The notes under the pieces are model-generated. The model saw only the letters and a program-made list of their open reading frames with translations. It was not told the DNA's origin and did not search any database. Below are positions 44,573-52,808 of a stretch of 64,000 bases of DNA, piece by piece. This DNA comes from an uncultured Bacilli bacterium (GTDB lineage: Bacteria > Bacillota_I > Bacilli_A > RF39 > UBA660). How positions within the stretch are numbered: the stretch's first letter is position 1; each line of letters begins with the position of its first letter. The position numbers and the translations under genes are program-made. Location: the NCBI GenBank assembly GCA_934129945.1, contig CAKOXC010000001.1, positions 1 to 64,000 on the forward strand. Direction: 5' to 3'.

Positions 44573-45451
44573 TTATTGATTTAATATTTGATATATTACA
44601 GGTATTAATGTAATTGCAACATCAGTTCCTTTATCTGCAAGCCAGATTAAAATTGATTTTAACTTGCTCCATTTCATTGTTTTTGAATCACGGCTGGTAT
44701 ATACTTTTTCTAATTCATTTATTTTATCAATTATATCAGCCTTTTCGTCACCTGAAATAGAATCATTTTTTTCTATTTTATTTCTAATATCATTAAAGTT
44801 AACCTGTATATTTAAATTGTTTACATTAGAATTATTATTATTTATAATTGGTTGAAAAATCATATTATTTTCCTCCTTATTTAATACATTTAAATTCATT
44901 GCAAATGCTGACAATTTATAAAGCATAGTTTGCAAATTATCAATCAATGATGATACCCCTAATAATTCATAATTAAATCCAAAATTGGGAGTCCATGCCC
45001 ACATACTGTTTGACCAATCTTTTATGCAAGTTTGATATTTACCATCTACTTTTCTATGAAGTTTTTTTAATATTTCCAAATCTTGAACATTGTTATTTAA
45101 TACATCTTCAATTTCTTTCATATCACTAATGATGTAAGATTTCACTGTGCCATCGCTAGTATTTTTTTCTTCATTTTCTTCTATTAACAATGTTTCTAAT
45201 TCTTTTACAGTAATTGCCATTCCTTTTTTAAAAGCAGATATGAAACTACTAGTAGGTGTGCCTAATGTATATACACTTAATGAGTAGTGTCTATTTTTAA
45301 AATTTGTTGTAGTACTTGAATTGATGCCATAATTTTTTTCTAGATATCTTATTAATGAATTATTCCAAGCAACAAAATCAGGATCTTTGGAAGTAATATT
45401 TTTTTGTTCAAACTGTCTTGCTTGCTGTAAAAAAGTTTCTAATTTGCTCAT
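44573..45451 (-). CDS. Hypothetical, possible AbiTii-like effector
   Basis: 292 residues. N-terminal half acidic and helical (MSKLETFLQQARQFEQKNIT). The middle has an Asn-rich stretch IINNNNSNVNNLNIQVNF, and the C-terminus ends in an amphipathic/hydrophobic helix (ILIWLADKGTDVAITLIPVI). The Asn-rich string, followed by an acidic helical pair (KADIIDKINELEK) and a hydrophobic C-terminal end, resembles AbiTii-type and other abortive-infection effectors that insert in membranes. This is a pattern resemblance, not a homology call. Start ATG after TTCAGGAGGTGTTAT. Confidence 0.45.
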   Translation of the reverse strand: MSKLETFLQQARQFEQKNITSKDPDFVAWNNSLIRYLEKNYGINSSTTTNFKNRHYSLSVYTLGTPTSSFISAFKKGMAITVKELETLLIEENEEKNTSDGTVKSYIISDMKEIEDVLNNNVQDLEILKKLHRKVDGKYQTCIKDWSNSMWAWTPNFGFNYELLGVSSLIDNLQTMLYKLSAFAMNLNVLNKEENNMIFQPIINNNNSNVNNLNIQVNFNDIRNKIEKNDSISGDEKADIIDKINELEKVYTSRDSKTMKWSKLKSILIWLADKGTDVAITLIPVIYQILNQ

Positions 45452-45519
45452 ATAACACCTCCTGAAGTTATTTATAAAATATATTATACTACATATTTCG
45501 TAAAAATTATATGTTTACA

Positions 45520-45640
45520 TTGAAATTCAAAAAATCATACATAATATTTTTAGAAGAAGAGATGTTTGTAGGATGTAGTTTAACTAATTTGTTTGAACTT
45601 TTTGAACATGATATATAGAAATCAATGAAAAATTATTTTG
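45520..45640 (+). promoter_or_regulatory. Leader copy H (decayed)
   Basis: TTGAAA, a degenerate -10 (CATAAT) with only 14-nt spacing, then TTTTTAGAAGAAGAGATG, AACTAATTTGTTTGAACTTTTTGAACATGATATATAGAAATCAATG. These track the order of leader G (55081-55224), including its GTTTGAAC hairpin remnant, but the CGCTCC block and the terminator are mutated. It is in the right direction and distance to have driven the HAD gene at 45732. Confidence 0.5.
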
Positions 45641-45731
45641 TGTTATTACAAATAATTTTACAAAATATATAAAAGATAATGCAATTTATATAAAAAAATG
45701 GTACAATAGACAACATTGGAGTTGATATTCT

Positions 45732-46451
45732 ATGAGCAAATATGAAACACTTATTTTTGATTTAGATGATACGTTAATAGATAATAACTTATCAATCAAA
45801 TATGCATTTACTACTATAATTAATCAATTAGAAATAGAATATAGTGATGATTTATTTTTTAAATGGAAAAAATTTGATACTGCTTATTGGCATACTTGGG
45901 AAAGTGGAAATATGATTATTCCTGATTCAATAAAAACACTTGAAGATAAAATAACATATTTAAGAGCAAATAGATTTGTCATTTTCTTTAAAGAACTAAA
46001 AATTGATTTTGAAACCGCAGTAGCAATTAATGAATTGTATTGTAGTATGTTAGGAGTTAATATAGTAGAAATTGAAAATGCTTGTAAATTACTACAAGAA
46101 CTTAATTCTGATTATGAGATTATTATTGCTACAAATGGTCCTAAAGACGCTGCAATTAACAAATTAGAAAAAGCAAAACTAAAGTCATATATTTCATCAA
46201 TTATTTGTTCAGAAGAAATTGGATTTTCAAAACCAATGCCAGAATTTTTTAATTTCTTATATGATAAAACACAAAACAAAGATAAAAATAAAATGTTATT
46301 AATTGGCGATTCATTAACAACTGATATATTAGGCGGAATGAATAATGGAATTGATACTTGTTGGTTCAATCATAATAATAATTCCTTGCCAGAAGAATAT
46401 TGTCCTACTATGACAATAAATAGATTATTACAATTAAAGAAAAAAATATAG
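45732..46451 (+). CDS. HAD-family phosphatase (YjjG-like)
   Basis: 239 residues. IFDLDDTLID is motif I (nucleophile and acid Asp), IIIATNGP motif II, GFSKPMPEFF the motif III Lys, LLIGDSLTTDILGG motif IV. A helical cap of about 90 residues lies between motifs I and II, as in YjjG, a house-cleaning nucleotidase with preference for non-canonical pyrimidine nucleotides. Start ATG 45732 after TTGGAGTTGATATTCT. One of the few plus-strand cargo genes; it is close behind leader H. Convergent with the next gene at a strong terminator. Confidence 0.85.
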   Translation: MSKYETLIFDLDDTLIDNNLSIKYAFTTIINQLEIEYSDDLFFKWKKFDTAYWHTWESGNMIIPDSIKTLEDKITYLRANRFVIFFKELKIDFETAVAINELYCSMLGVNIVEIENACKLLQELNSDYEIIIATNGPKDAAINKLEKAKLKSYISSIICSEEIGFSKPMPEFFNFLYDKTQNKDKNKMLLIGDSLTTDILGGMNNGIDTCWFNHNNNSLPEEYCPTMTINRLLQLKKKI

Positions 46452-46488
46452 CATGTAGAAATCCATCCTTCCTACATGCTTTTTTATT
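46450..46488. terminator. Bidirectional terminator
   Basis: AGCATGTAG-AAATCCATCCTTC-CTACATGCT followed by TTTTTTA on the plus strand, between convergent genes. Confidence 0.85.
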
Positions 46489-47860
46489 TTTGTAATATTA
46501 ACCAGTTATGGCTTTCATCAATGCCATATTTATTTTGATTTTCACTATATATGACTTTAAAGCCTATTTCAGAAAGTATTTTTATATATGTTTCATAATC
46601 ATAATAACTCCACATCATTTCTTGATTACAAAAATTGCTTTTATATTTTATTATACCTGCATCTTCATCTCTAAGTGTAAGTAATAATATACCATTATCA
46701 TTTAAGCTATTATATATATTAGATAATACTTCTTTATGTTTTTCTCTTGGTAAATGAAGTAATGAAAATAACATCATTATTAAATCATATTGTGTTTCCA
46801 TATTATAGTTTTCAATATCATTAACACTATAAGTTGCATTAGAATTTATCTTTTTTGCTTCATTTATATGTTTTTCACAAAAATCTACACCCATAAGGTT
46901 AAACCCTTTAGAACATAAATAATAATCATAAGGATATCCATTACCGCATCCTAAATCTAAAACTTTTCCTCGTTTTGGTAATAATTCTATAACTTTATCA
47001 AAAACATTTTTTTCAAAAGTAAGTAAACCTCTTCTCCTGAATTTTTCTATATAATTATTTTGTTCATATGAATTCTTAATTTTATTTTTCATAGAAATAT
47101 TATCTAAGACTTTCTCATCTAAAGCAATAAATCCATTTCTACTCCATAACCATAATGCAGTATGAATATCAATAGGTTTATATTTTGTTCCTTTAAATAG
47201 TTTATTCCATTTGTCTATCACTATCAATTGAACATCAGAACTTTCTAATTCTTCATCATTGATAAGTCCTAGCCTATGAGTTGATTTAATAACATGTGTA
47301 TCTGGTGCTACTGTTAAATTTTCTATATTTTTATATTTTCTATCAGTATATTGATAAATAACGTATAGCCAATAATTACATATTTTAGTCCCTGCTAAAT
47401 ATGGAAATTTCTTTCTATTTTGGATTTGTATAAAATCTCTAATTTTATCAACATCATTATCTAATTCATCAAATAATTTTCTAATATCCCCATCAAATAA
47501 TTCTACGAAAGTAGCACAAAGTGTTATCCATATTTCAGTTTGTTTTTGTTTCTGTAAGGCAACTTTGTATTTTGCAAGAGCAAATTGTACTTCTTCAAAA
47601 GATTTTTCTAAACATTTTTTAGGATTAAATACAAATCTTGTTTCTTCATCATTATATGTTTTTAATGCACTCTCCCATAATGTATAAGAATTTCTTTGAT
47701 AATTAAGTGCCATAGGCAATGTAAAATACAAATAATTTTCTAATGAATTTTTTTCTAAATGTGGATTTTCATCTTCTGGCATAAATTCTCCTCCAAGATT
47801 ACCTTCTTTCCACATTATATATAATATATCTACTTTTCTTAATATTTCTTCTTTATTCAT
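46484..47860 (-). CDS. HhH-GPD-like domain fused to a SAM-dependent methyltransferase
   Basis: 458 residues from ATG 47860 (GGAGG 4 nt before an in-frame TTG/ATG pair). The first 240 residues include TKICNYWLYVIYQYTDRKYK and LTVAPDTHVIKSTHRLGLIN. The P-D-T-H-V...RLGL string resembles the catalytic-Asp segment of the HhH-GPD DNA-glycosylase fold (VDTHVFRV.NRLG.). The C-terminal part is class I methyltransferase: VLDLGCGNGYPYDYYLCSKG, MGVDFCEKHINEAKKI, MMLFSLLHLP. So a base-flipping type domain sits before a methyltransferase. The fusion suggests DNA base handling, but the glycosylase identity is a motif-level reading. Confidence 0.6.
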   Translation of the reverse strand: MNKEEILRKVDILYIMWKEGNLGGEFMPEDENPHLEKNSLENYLYFTLPMALNYQRNSYTLWESALKTYNDEETRFVFNPKKCLEKSFEEVQFALAKYKVALQKQKQTEIWITLCATFVELFDGDIRKLFDELDNDVDKIRDFIQIQNRKKFPYLAGTKICNYWLYVIYQYTDRKYKNIENLTVAPDTHVIKSTHRLGLINDEELESSDVQLIVIDKWNKLFKGTKYKPIDIHTALWLWSRNGFIALDEKVLDNISMKNKIKNSYEQNNYIEKFRRRGLLTFEKNVFDKVIELLPKRGKVLDLGCGNGYPYDYYLCSKGFNLMGVDFCEKHINEAKKINSNATYSVNDIENYNMETQYDLIMMLFSLLHLPREKHKEVLSNIYNSLNDNGILLLTLRDEDAGIIKYKSNFCNQEMMWSYYDYETYIKILSEIGFKVIYSENQNKYGIDESHNWLILQK

Positions 47861-47967
47861 TAATACCTCCAACAGTAATTCAAGTTATAATACTAATAAA
47901 ATTATACTAAATTTCCTAGCATTTTCCTAGTAATTTCCGTTTTTTCTAATAAACTCCGATTAAATGG

Positions 47968-48108
47968 TTGCTCTTTTCTAAAATACATATTATAATTAAT
48001 ACGTCAAATACAAATGAATTTGTTTATCAAAAGTGTGCATTACCCCTTTAGTAATCGCTCCATTTGAAATCAACTTACGGACTTAATTGTTCGTGAGTTT
48101 TTATTTTA
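47968..48108 (+). promoter_or_regulatory. Leader copy E
   Basis: TTGCTC (47968-47973), spacer 17, TATAAT (47991-47996). Ends with ATCGCTCCATTTGAAATCAA, then ACTTACGGAC...GTTCGTGAGT (48073-48099) and T's. Immediately after the T tract comes the terminator of end repeat R3, so the coding part of the element has been deleted cleanly between the leader terminator and the end terminator. The stretch 47873-48247 holds only this and R3. Confidence 0.65.
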
Positions 48109-48114
48109 TATAGA

Positions 48115-48240
48115 AAAGAGGAAAAAATTATCAAAATAATTTAATCCTCTTTTTATATATTTTTAAATCTGGGAGTAAAACTTGTGTCTAGCCAGCACTG
48201 AATTTATACTCCCGCATAAATTCTACTATGGGAATTCCCA
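48115..48240 (+). repeat. Structured end repeat R3 (intact)
   Basis: Terminator AAGAGGAAAA...TAATCCTCTTTTT (48115-48152), then a 70-nt sequence with GGGAGTA/TACTCCC (48171-48213), GAATTTAT/ATAAATTC (overlapping it) and GGGAATTCCC (48230-48239) palindrome. Identical to R4 over about 120 nt. The two alternative stems share bases, so the sequence can form two exclusive folds. It abuts the 3' end of the phosphatase gene. It looks like a recombination or transposition end rather than a gene. Confidence 0.75.
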
Positions 48241-48247
48241 GGCCCTT

Positions 48248-48784
48248 TTATTTTATATTATATTTTCTAATTTCACAATTTTTTTGTGTTCCAATTTTCC
48301 AAATCTTGCCATCTTTTGGAATACCATTAAAATACGCATATATTGCTCTTGCTACACCATTATGCGTAACTATTAAAATATTTTTATTATTATAATTTTT
48401 AATTATATCATTAATACAAGAATAAACTCTTTTTAACAAATTATCTACTGTTTCTACATTTTTATATTTAGTAGAATAATAATTCCAATATTCTTCTCTA
48501 TCAATTATTTCATAGGGCATTAATGTTATATCACCAGTATCTCTTTCTATCAATCTGTTATCGTAAATTATAGGGATGTTGTTTATGTTTATAATATTTG
48601 CTGTATGTTTTGTTCTTTTCATAGGAGAACATATAATCAAATCTATATTAATTTTTCTTAAAGTATCTCTTACTTTTTTTGCTTGTTCTATTCCTATATC
48701 ATTTATATCTTCATCATTTCTTCCATTAAATAGTCCTAAATCATTATTATTTGTTCTACCATGTCTTATAACATAAATATTCAT
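48248..48784 (-). CDS. Histidine phosphatase (phosphoglycerate mutase-like)
   Basis: 178 residues. MNIYVIRHGRTNNND is the RHG phospho-His motif, DLIICSPMKRTKHTA the second Arg block, and VTHNGVARAIYAYFNG the second catalytic His. Full-length for small PhoE/CobC-type phosphatases. Substrate not determinable. Start ATG after GAAAGGATAATATT. Sits 20 nt after the HIT-like gene, in the same direction. Confidence 0.88.
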   Translation of the reverse strand: MNIYVIRHGRTNNNDLGLFNGRNDEDINDIGIEQAKKVRDTLRKINIDLIICSPMKRTKHTANIININNIPIIYDNRLIERDTGDITLMPYEIIDREEYWNYYSTKYKNVETVDNLLKRVYSCINDIIKNYNNKNILIVTHNGVARAIYAYFNGIPKDGKIWKIGTQKNCEIRKYNIK

Positions 48785-48804
48785 AATATTATCCTTTCAA
48801 TAAA

Positions 48805-49302
48805 CTATTTTAAATTCCAATTTTTAGGATTATACTTTTCAGTATTTTCTAATAATGAAATTTGCTTTTTTATCTCCCTTATATCGTCAAAATTAAATGA
48901 TTCAAATTTATCATAAAAACCTGTATCTTTGTTCGGAAATACTAGCGCTTCTCCAAAAGTTTGAGTTTTTGAATTTATTGTTCTTCCATATAAATGTATA
49001 TGGAAAACTGGATTTTTTCCTTTACGATATGCCCAATTACCATTTTCTTGATAGTTTATTTTTTCTATACTAATATTCCTATTTTTCATTCCGTTTATCA
49101 TTGCTTCGCTAATTAACATTGTTAGTCTCATCACTTCTGTTGCTTCTTTAGGATTTAAATCTAATCTACTACAAAATTTATTTTTTTTAGCTCTTATCCA
49201 AATATGCCCACCATCTTTTCTTGGAATATGTGGCATTTTAGGTATACATACTATAAAATTTTTAGTTTCGTAAATAATTTCATCATTAAAATTTACATCC
49301 AT
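48805..49302 (-). CDS. HIT-like hydrolase
   Basis: 165 residues. The FHIHLYGR near the centre is a HIT-like His triad (HxHxY/H form, third His replaced by Tyr), with preceding YQENGNWAYRKGKNPVFHIH typical of HIT/GalT-fold proteins. An N-terminal IPKMPHIPRKDGGHIWIR segment contributes a basic/Gly loop. It probably hydrolyses a nucleotide ester; the missing third His makes the reaction uncertain. Start ATG overlaps the end of the upstream gene by 17 nt (translational coupling). Confidence 0.65.
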   Translation of the reverse strand: MDVNFNDEIIYETKNFIVCIPKMPHIPRKDGGHIWIRAKKNKFCSRLDLNPKEATEVMRLTMLISEAMINGMKNRNISIEKINYQENGNWAYRKGKNPVFHIHLYGRTINSKTQTFGEALVFPNKDTGFYDKFESFNFDDIREIKKQISLLENTEKYNPKNWNLK

Positions 49303-50017
49303 TATATTTTTCCTCCATTAATTCCTTAAGTTTATCTGGAAAATCAACAGTCATTCCGTCTATATTAAAATTAAAAGCTTTCCTCATTATATCTTCATTA
49401 GAAACTCCCCAAAGTCTTACTCTAACTCCACTTTTATTTGCTAATTTTATATCTTCTATTGTAACATCTTCTGCATTAGGACATATTTGAATCCCATTAA
49501 TTTCTAGTAATTTACTTATATTATCAATGTTTATTCTATCTTCGATTAACCAAGACAATTTTATATTTGAATCTATCGCCCTAACATTATCAAGAGCTTT
49601 AAAATTAAAAGATGTTATATAAATATCATCGTGCGTAGCATATTTTTTTATAATATCTAAGACATTCTTTTCTATTCCTTCTTGTTTTAATTCTATAGCA
49701 AAAGTTAAATTTTTTGATAAAAATTCTTTGGCAAAATTTTCAAATAAAACAATTCTTTCATCTTTATATTTTATATCAAACCAACTTCCAAAATCAAAAT
49801 CTAATAATTCTTTATATGTATAATCACTAATTTTACCTTTTCCATTGGATTTCTTATCAATATTTTTATCATGAAAAATGACAATTTTTCCATCTTTTGT
49901 TCGTTGTAAATCTAATTCAATTCCATTTGCACCTAATTGTAATGCTTTTCTAAATGATATCATTGTATTTTCAGGTGCGTATGCAGAAGCACCTCTATGT
50001 GCATAATTAACAAACAT
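49286..50017 (-). CDS. Glycerophosphodiester phosphodiesterase
   Basis: 243 residues. YAHRGASAYAPENTMISFRK (HRG, PENT), LGANGIELDLQRTKDGKIVIFHD (ELD...HD) and FAIELKQEG make the metal-binding site of GDPD. Cytosolic, without a signal peptide. Cleaves glycerophosphodiesters to glycerol-3-phosphate and alcohol. Start ATG after GAGAGGTGATTATAA. First gene of the run with HIT and phosphatase. Confidence 0.9.
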   Translation of the reverse strand: MFVNYAHRGASAYAPENTMISFRKALQLGANGIELDLQRTKDGKIVIFHDKNIDKKSNGKGKISDYTYKELLDFDFGSWFDIKYKDERIVLFENFAKEFLSKNLTFAIELKQEGIEKNVLDIIKKYATHDDIYITSFNFKALDNVRAIDSNIKLSWLIEDRINIDNISKLLEINGIQICPNAEDVTIEDIKLANKSGVRVRLWGVSNEDIMRKAFNFNIDGMTVDFPDKLKELMEEKYNGCKF

Positions 50018-50080
50018 TTATAATCACCTCTCAATAAAGAATCTATTACATAACAAAATTATACTATAGAATAACAAAAT

Positions 50081-50220
50081 TTTCCATACTACCATTGAAA
50101 TTTAATAAGAATTCATATATAATGTTTTTAGAAAGAGAGTGTTATGGTTCGTAAGCTGTTGCTTAACCGCTCCATTTGAAATCAACTTACGGACTTAATT
50201 GTTCGTGAGTTTTTATTTTA
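50081..50220 (+). promoter_or_regulatory. Leader copy F: promoter, 11-codon ORF and terminator with antiterminator
   Basis: Starts TTTCCATAC (50081). Promoter TTGAAA (50095-50100), spacer 17, TATAAT (50118-50123). GAGTG/CGCTC stem (50137-50171) encloses ATG GTT CGT AAG ..., a short ORF (50144-50179) encoding MVRKLLLNRSI that stops just before the terminator. The terminator is ACTTACGGAC (50185-50194) / GTTCGTGAGT (50201-50210) plus T's. GTTCGTAAG (50147-50155) can pair with CTTACGGAC (50186-50194), an antiterminator that excludes the terminator. Translation of the short ORF would cover one arm, so termination may depend on it. Confidence 0.65.
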
Positions 50221-50243
50221 TCTAAAAAAGAAGAATATATTAT

Positions 50244-50345
50244 ATAGAATATGCTAAAGCACTAGAAGAAAACATTGAATGTTTAATCAAAGTAAAAAAA
50301 CGATTTAATTATCTTAGATATTTTGAAGATGAACGAGCAATTTGA
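50244..50345 (+). pseudogene. Relic of a small charged protein behind leader F
   Basis: An open frame without a start reads IEYAKALEENIECLIKVKKR, FNYLRYFEDERAI-stop. It is coil-like and charged. It directly follows the leader terminator with about 25 nt between, so the 5' end is missing. The rest of 50018-50450 is leader F, this relic and a terminator. Confidence 0.4.
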
Positions 50346-50410
50346 ACTAAAATTAAATTTTTAAAGATACAAGATAGAACGCTTAAAAATATATACCTAT
50401 TAAAAACTCT

Positions 50411-50438
50411 AAAGACAATGCCAACTAGCATTGTCTTT
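50411..50438. terminator. Terminator of the MFS gene
   Basis: AAAGACAATGC-CAACTA-GCATTGTCTTT; a 11-bp stem. Reads as a terminator on both strands (plus TTTATTAG, minus AAAGAGTTTTTAA). Confidence 0.75.
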
Positions 50439-50450
50439 ATTAGATCCCAA

Positions 50451-51614
50451 TTAATTAAAATCTTTCTTACAATATTTATTATATACTAACATTTGTAGTA
50501 ATATACTAAATGATAAAATTGCAGCAACTATTCTTAAATTATTTAGATTAAATGCATATACGACTGGTATTAATAGAATTAGTTCGCTGAATGCTTTTCC
50601 TAATCCATGGATAACTTCACTTAAATAAGTGTATTCCAATTGATATTTAGTTAAGGTTTTGTTTGAACTTATGTTAAATACTGCAGTATCTACTAAAATT
50701 TGAGTAATTTTATATGCAATATTAAAAACAATATTATAAATTATAAAAACTATAAATGAATTAGTAAAAATAATTGGTATTGTTACAACTAAAATCGCTA
50801 ATGCTGATATTAAAAAAGCATTTTTATTTCCTTTTTCTTTTAAATATTTTTTAACTAACAAAGAAGTAATTAAGCCTAGAAATGCAAAAACAGCATTTAA
50901 ATTTCCTAAACTAGATTCTGAACCCAAAGTTAAAAAAATAATAAATGTAATAGTGGTATCTAATCCACCTCTAAAACCCATACCTTCAAAGAAAACAATT
51001 TTATATATTTCTTTTGCTTGTTTATCTTTATACGCATATTTAATGTTTGATAATTTTATAGGATTAATATCAAATGTATATTTATCCAAATAGAAAGTAG
51101 AAATAACTGCAATAAATACTAACAAAACGATTATAATTAATAAAATAGAATATGATGTATTTACTATTACATAACCCATTCCAACTGTTGAGATAATTGA
51201 TATTACGCTTGTTACAATACTGTTATAAGAGAATATTTCCTTAAATTGATTGTCATTTTTAAAATTATATAAAATCATTTTATATGCCGACCAGTATAAT
51301 AGACTTGTAGCACAATCTAAAACTGCAAAAAGATATATATAATTTTTAATATCGTTACCTAAAAATAATAGAACTAATAAGCATAGTCCATTCGAAAATA
51401 AACCTATACGATAAACATTTAATACATTGTTTTTATTTAGCAATTTTAAAGATAAAAAAGAAAAAATTCCGTTTAACGAATACTTTAATGTATAATATAG
51501 AACTACACTAATAAAATTACCGTCTGTAATTTTTAAAAAATATATAGCCAAAAATAGAGATGTAAATTTACTTACTATACTATTTATAGAATGTGTGAAT
51601 ACAATTTTTTTCAT
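50451..51614 (-). CDS. MFS transporter, copy 1
   Basis: 387 residues with about 11-12 TM segments, starting MKKIVFTHSINSIVSKFTSL. There is a DRLLYWSAYKMILYN-like loop (SLLYWSAYKMILYNFKND) after TM4, and no cytosolic domain. A member of the major facilitator type by topology; no diagnostic substrate motif. Flanked by leader F and the tnpV element, so it is a cargo gene. Start ATG after AAGGAGTTAAGAT. Confidence 0.75.
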   Translation of the reverse strand: MKKIVFTHSINSIVSKFTSLFLAIYFLKITDGNFISVVLYYTLKYSLNGIFSFLSLKLLNKNNVLNVYRIGLFSNGLCLLVLLFLGNDIKNYIYLFAVLDCATSLLYWSAYKMILYNFKNDNQFKEIFSYNSIVTSVISIISTVGMGYVIVNTSYSILLIIIVLLVFIAVISTFYLDKYTFDINPIKLSNIKYAYKDKQAKEIYKIVFFEGMGFRGGLDTTITFIIFLTLGSESSLGNLNAVFAFLGLITSLLVKKYLKEKGNKNAFLISALAILVVTIPIIFTNSFIVFIIYNIVFNIAYKITQILVDTAVFNISSNKTLTKYQLEYTYLSEVIHGLGKAFSELILLIPVVYAFNLNNLRIVAAILSFSILLQMLVYNKYCKKDFN

Positions 51615-51692
51615 ATCTTAACTCCTTATGTTTTTACAATAATTTATTATTAAATTTCTAATTATTTAAATAATACAACAAATTATAAAAAA

Positions 51693-51893
51693 TTCATATA
51701 CTTCCTTGAAAATATCTAATAAAATGATATAATTTATTTATCAGAGAGATTTAATCAAATCTTATAGTCTTAATTTCGCATACGTGTATAGTTAAGGCTC
51801 CATTTGAAATCAACTTACGGACTTAAAAGTTTGTGAGTTTTTATTTTATATAAAACTTTAAAGTTCTCTTATCACAGAAATGAGGACTTTTTT
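51693..51893 (+). promoter_or_regulatory. Leader copy I of the complete element, two terminators
   Basis: TTGAAA (51706-51711), spacer 16, TATAAT (51728-51733); leader with GAGAGATTTAATCAAATCTT, CTTAA...TTAAG hairpin enclosing ATAC/GTAT (51769-51796), AGGCTCCATTTGAAATCAA, terminator 1 ACTTACGGAC/GTTTGTGAGT (51813-51838) and T's, terminator 2 AAGTTCTC/GAGGACTT (51861-51889) and T's. Only one compensatory-type change separates terminator 1 from copies E and F (C to T in the 3' arm), keeping pairing. The first ORF of the element starts right behind terminator 2. Confidence 0.65.
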
Positions 51894-51894
51894 C

Positions 51895-52289
51895 ATGCTT
51901 GAATTTAAAGTAATTGAAAATTTAAAACTTAATAAAGATTTAACTGACATCTTAAAAAACTTTAAATATACAGTTAAATTAGGACAAATTAAAACTATTT
52001 TACACACCAACTTATAAGTAATAATACCTGCTGAATACAAAATTACATATCCTACTACTCTTACAATACTTTAATACAAAGTTAATGAAATATCAAATAA
52101 GCCATTTTATATTAAAGAACATAATCAAAAGTACAATATTAAAGAAATTACACAATTTTTGTTTATTACCATTTAAGATGTAAAAATCATAATTGTAGTG
52201 GATTTGGATTTCATTACAATACTGAAAAAAATATTATTAAAGATATTTTAATATTAGTGCCAAAAAGCGAATTAATTAACACTATTTAA
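51895..52289 (+). pseudogene. Degraded first ORF of the tnpV element
   Basis: ATG 51895 opens MLEFKVIENLKLNKDLTDIL and stops at 52015. The frame continues as IIPAEYKITYPTTLTIL, stop, ...YNIKEITQF, then after a frameshift YYHLRCKNHNCSGFGFHYNT and ELINTI-stop at 52289. Two stops and one frameshift. The CKNHNC...HY segment could be a zinc site. Unknown family. The copy-B relic begins with the same 5' end (after terminator 2), so it belongs to the element. Confidence 0.55.
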
Positions 52290-52309
52290 AGAAGAAAGGA
52301 ATGATAAAA

Positions 52310-52666
52310 ATGAAAGTTACTTATACAAGAAAAGAAGATTATTTATTACCAGATTTATATTTAGAAAAAAACGAAAATTATAGAAGAATTGGAAGATATG
52401 GAATATTAAGATTACACTTTATTGCCAAAAATAAACAAGCTTTTTATGAGACCCTATTGATGACAAATAAATTAACCCATCATCTTCTTTTAGAAAGTAG
52501 ATATTGTGAGAATTATTATAAAGAACTAATGGAAAATTATATTAAGAATGATGAAAGACTGTCTGAAAAAAACAAAGAATTAAATCCATTGGAATGGACA
52601 AAATTGATGAACAACTATAAAAATACAGCAGAAGAAATTGTCTTTAATGAATATGTTTTTATATAA
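52310..52666 (+). CDS. tnpV: TnpV transposon-encoded protein
   Basis: 118 residues from ATG 52310 (AGAAAGGAATGATAAAA before it). MKVTYTRKEDYLLPDLYLEK, then IGRYGILRLHF...KLTHHLLLE and NPLEWTKLMNNYKNTAEEIV is the conserved TnpV pattern (LLPDL, G.WG...L, MEW...MN..R..A.E). TnpV is found in Tn4451-type mobilisable and conjugative transposons and neighbours large serine recombinases; its biochemical role is not established. Here it is intact, while other element copies in this window are deleted or frameshifted. Confidence 0.85.
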   Translation: MKVTYTRKEDYLLPDLYLEKNENYRRIGRYGILRLHFIAKNKQAFYETLLMTNKLTHHLLLESRYCENYYKELMENYIKNDERLSEKNKELNPLEWTKLMNNYKNTAEEIVFNEYVFI

Positions 52667-52679
52667 ATAATCTTCAAAA

Positions 52680-52806
52680 AGAGGAAAAAATTATCAAAAT
52701 AATTTAATCCTCTTTTTATATATTTTTAAATCTGGGAGTAAAACTTGTGTCTAGCCAGCACTGAATTTATACTCCCGCATAAATTCTACTATGGGAATTC
52801 CCATAC
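52680..52806 (+). repeat. Structured end repeat R4 (intact)
   Basis: AAGAGGAAAAAATTATCAAA terminator (52680-52716), then GGGAGTAAAAC...TACTCCC (52734-52777) with overlapping GAATTTAT/ATAAATTC and the palindrome GGGAATTCCC, ending TTCCCATAC (52798-52806). The nine-base TTCCCATAC at this end equals the one starting copy C (5140) and resembles TTTCCATAC at the start of copies F and G, and TTCATATAC (51693) at this element's own start. Identical to R3 over about 120 nt. Confidence 0.75.
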
Positions 52807-52808
52807 CC

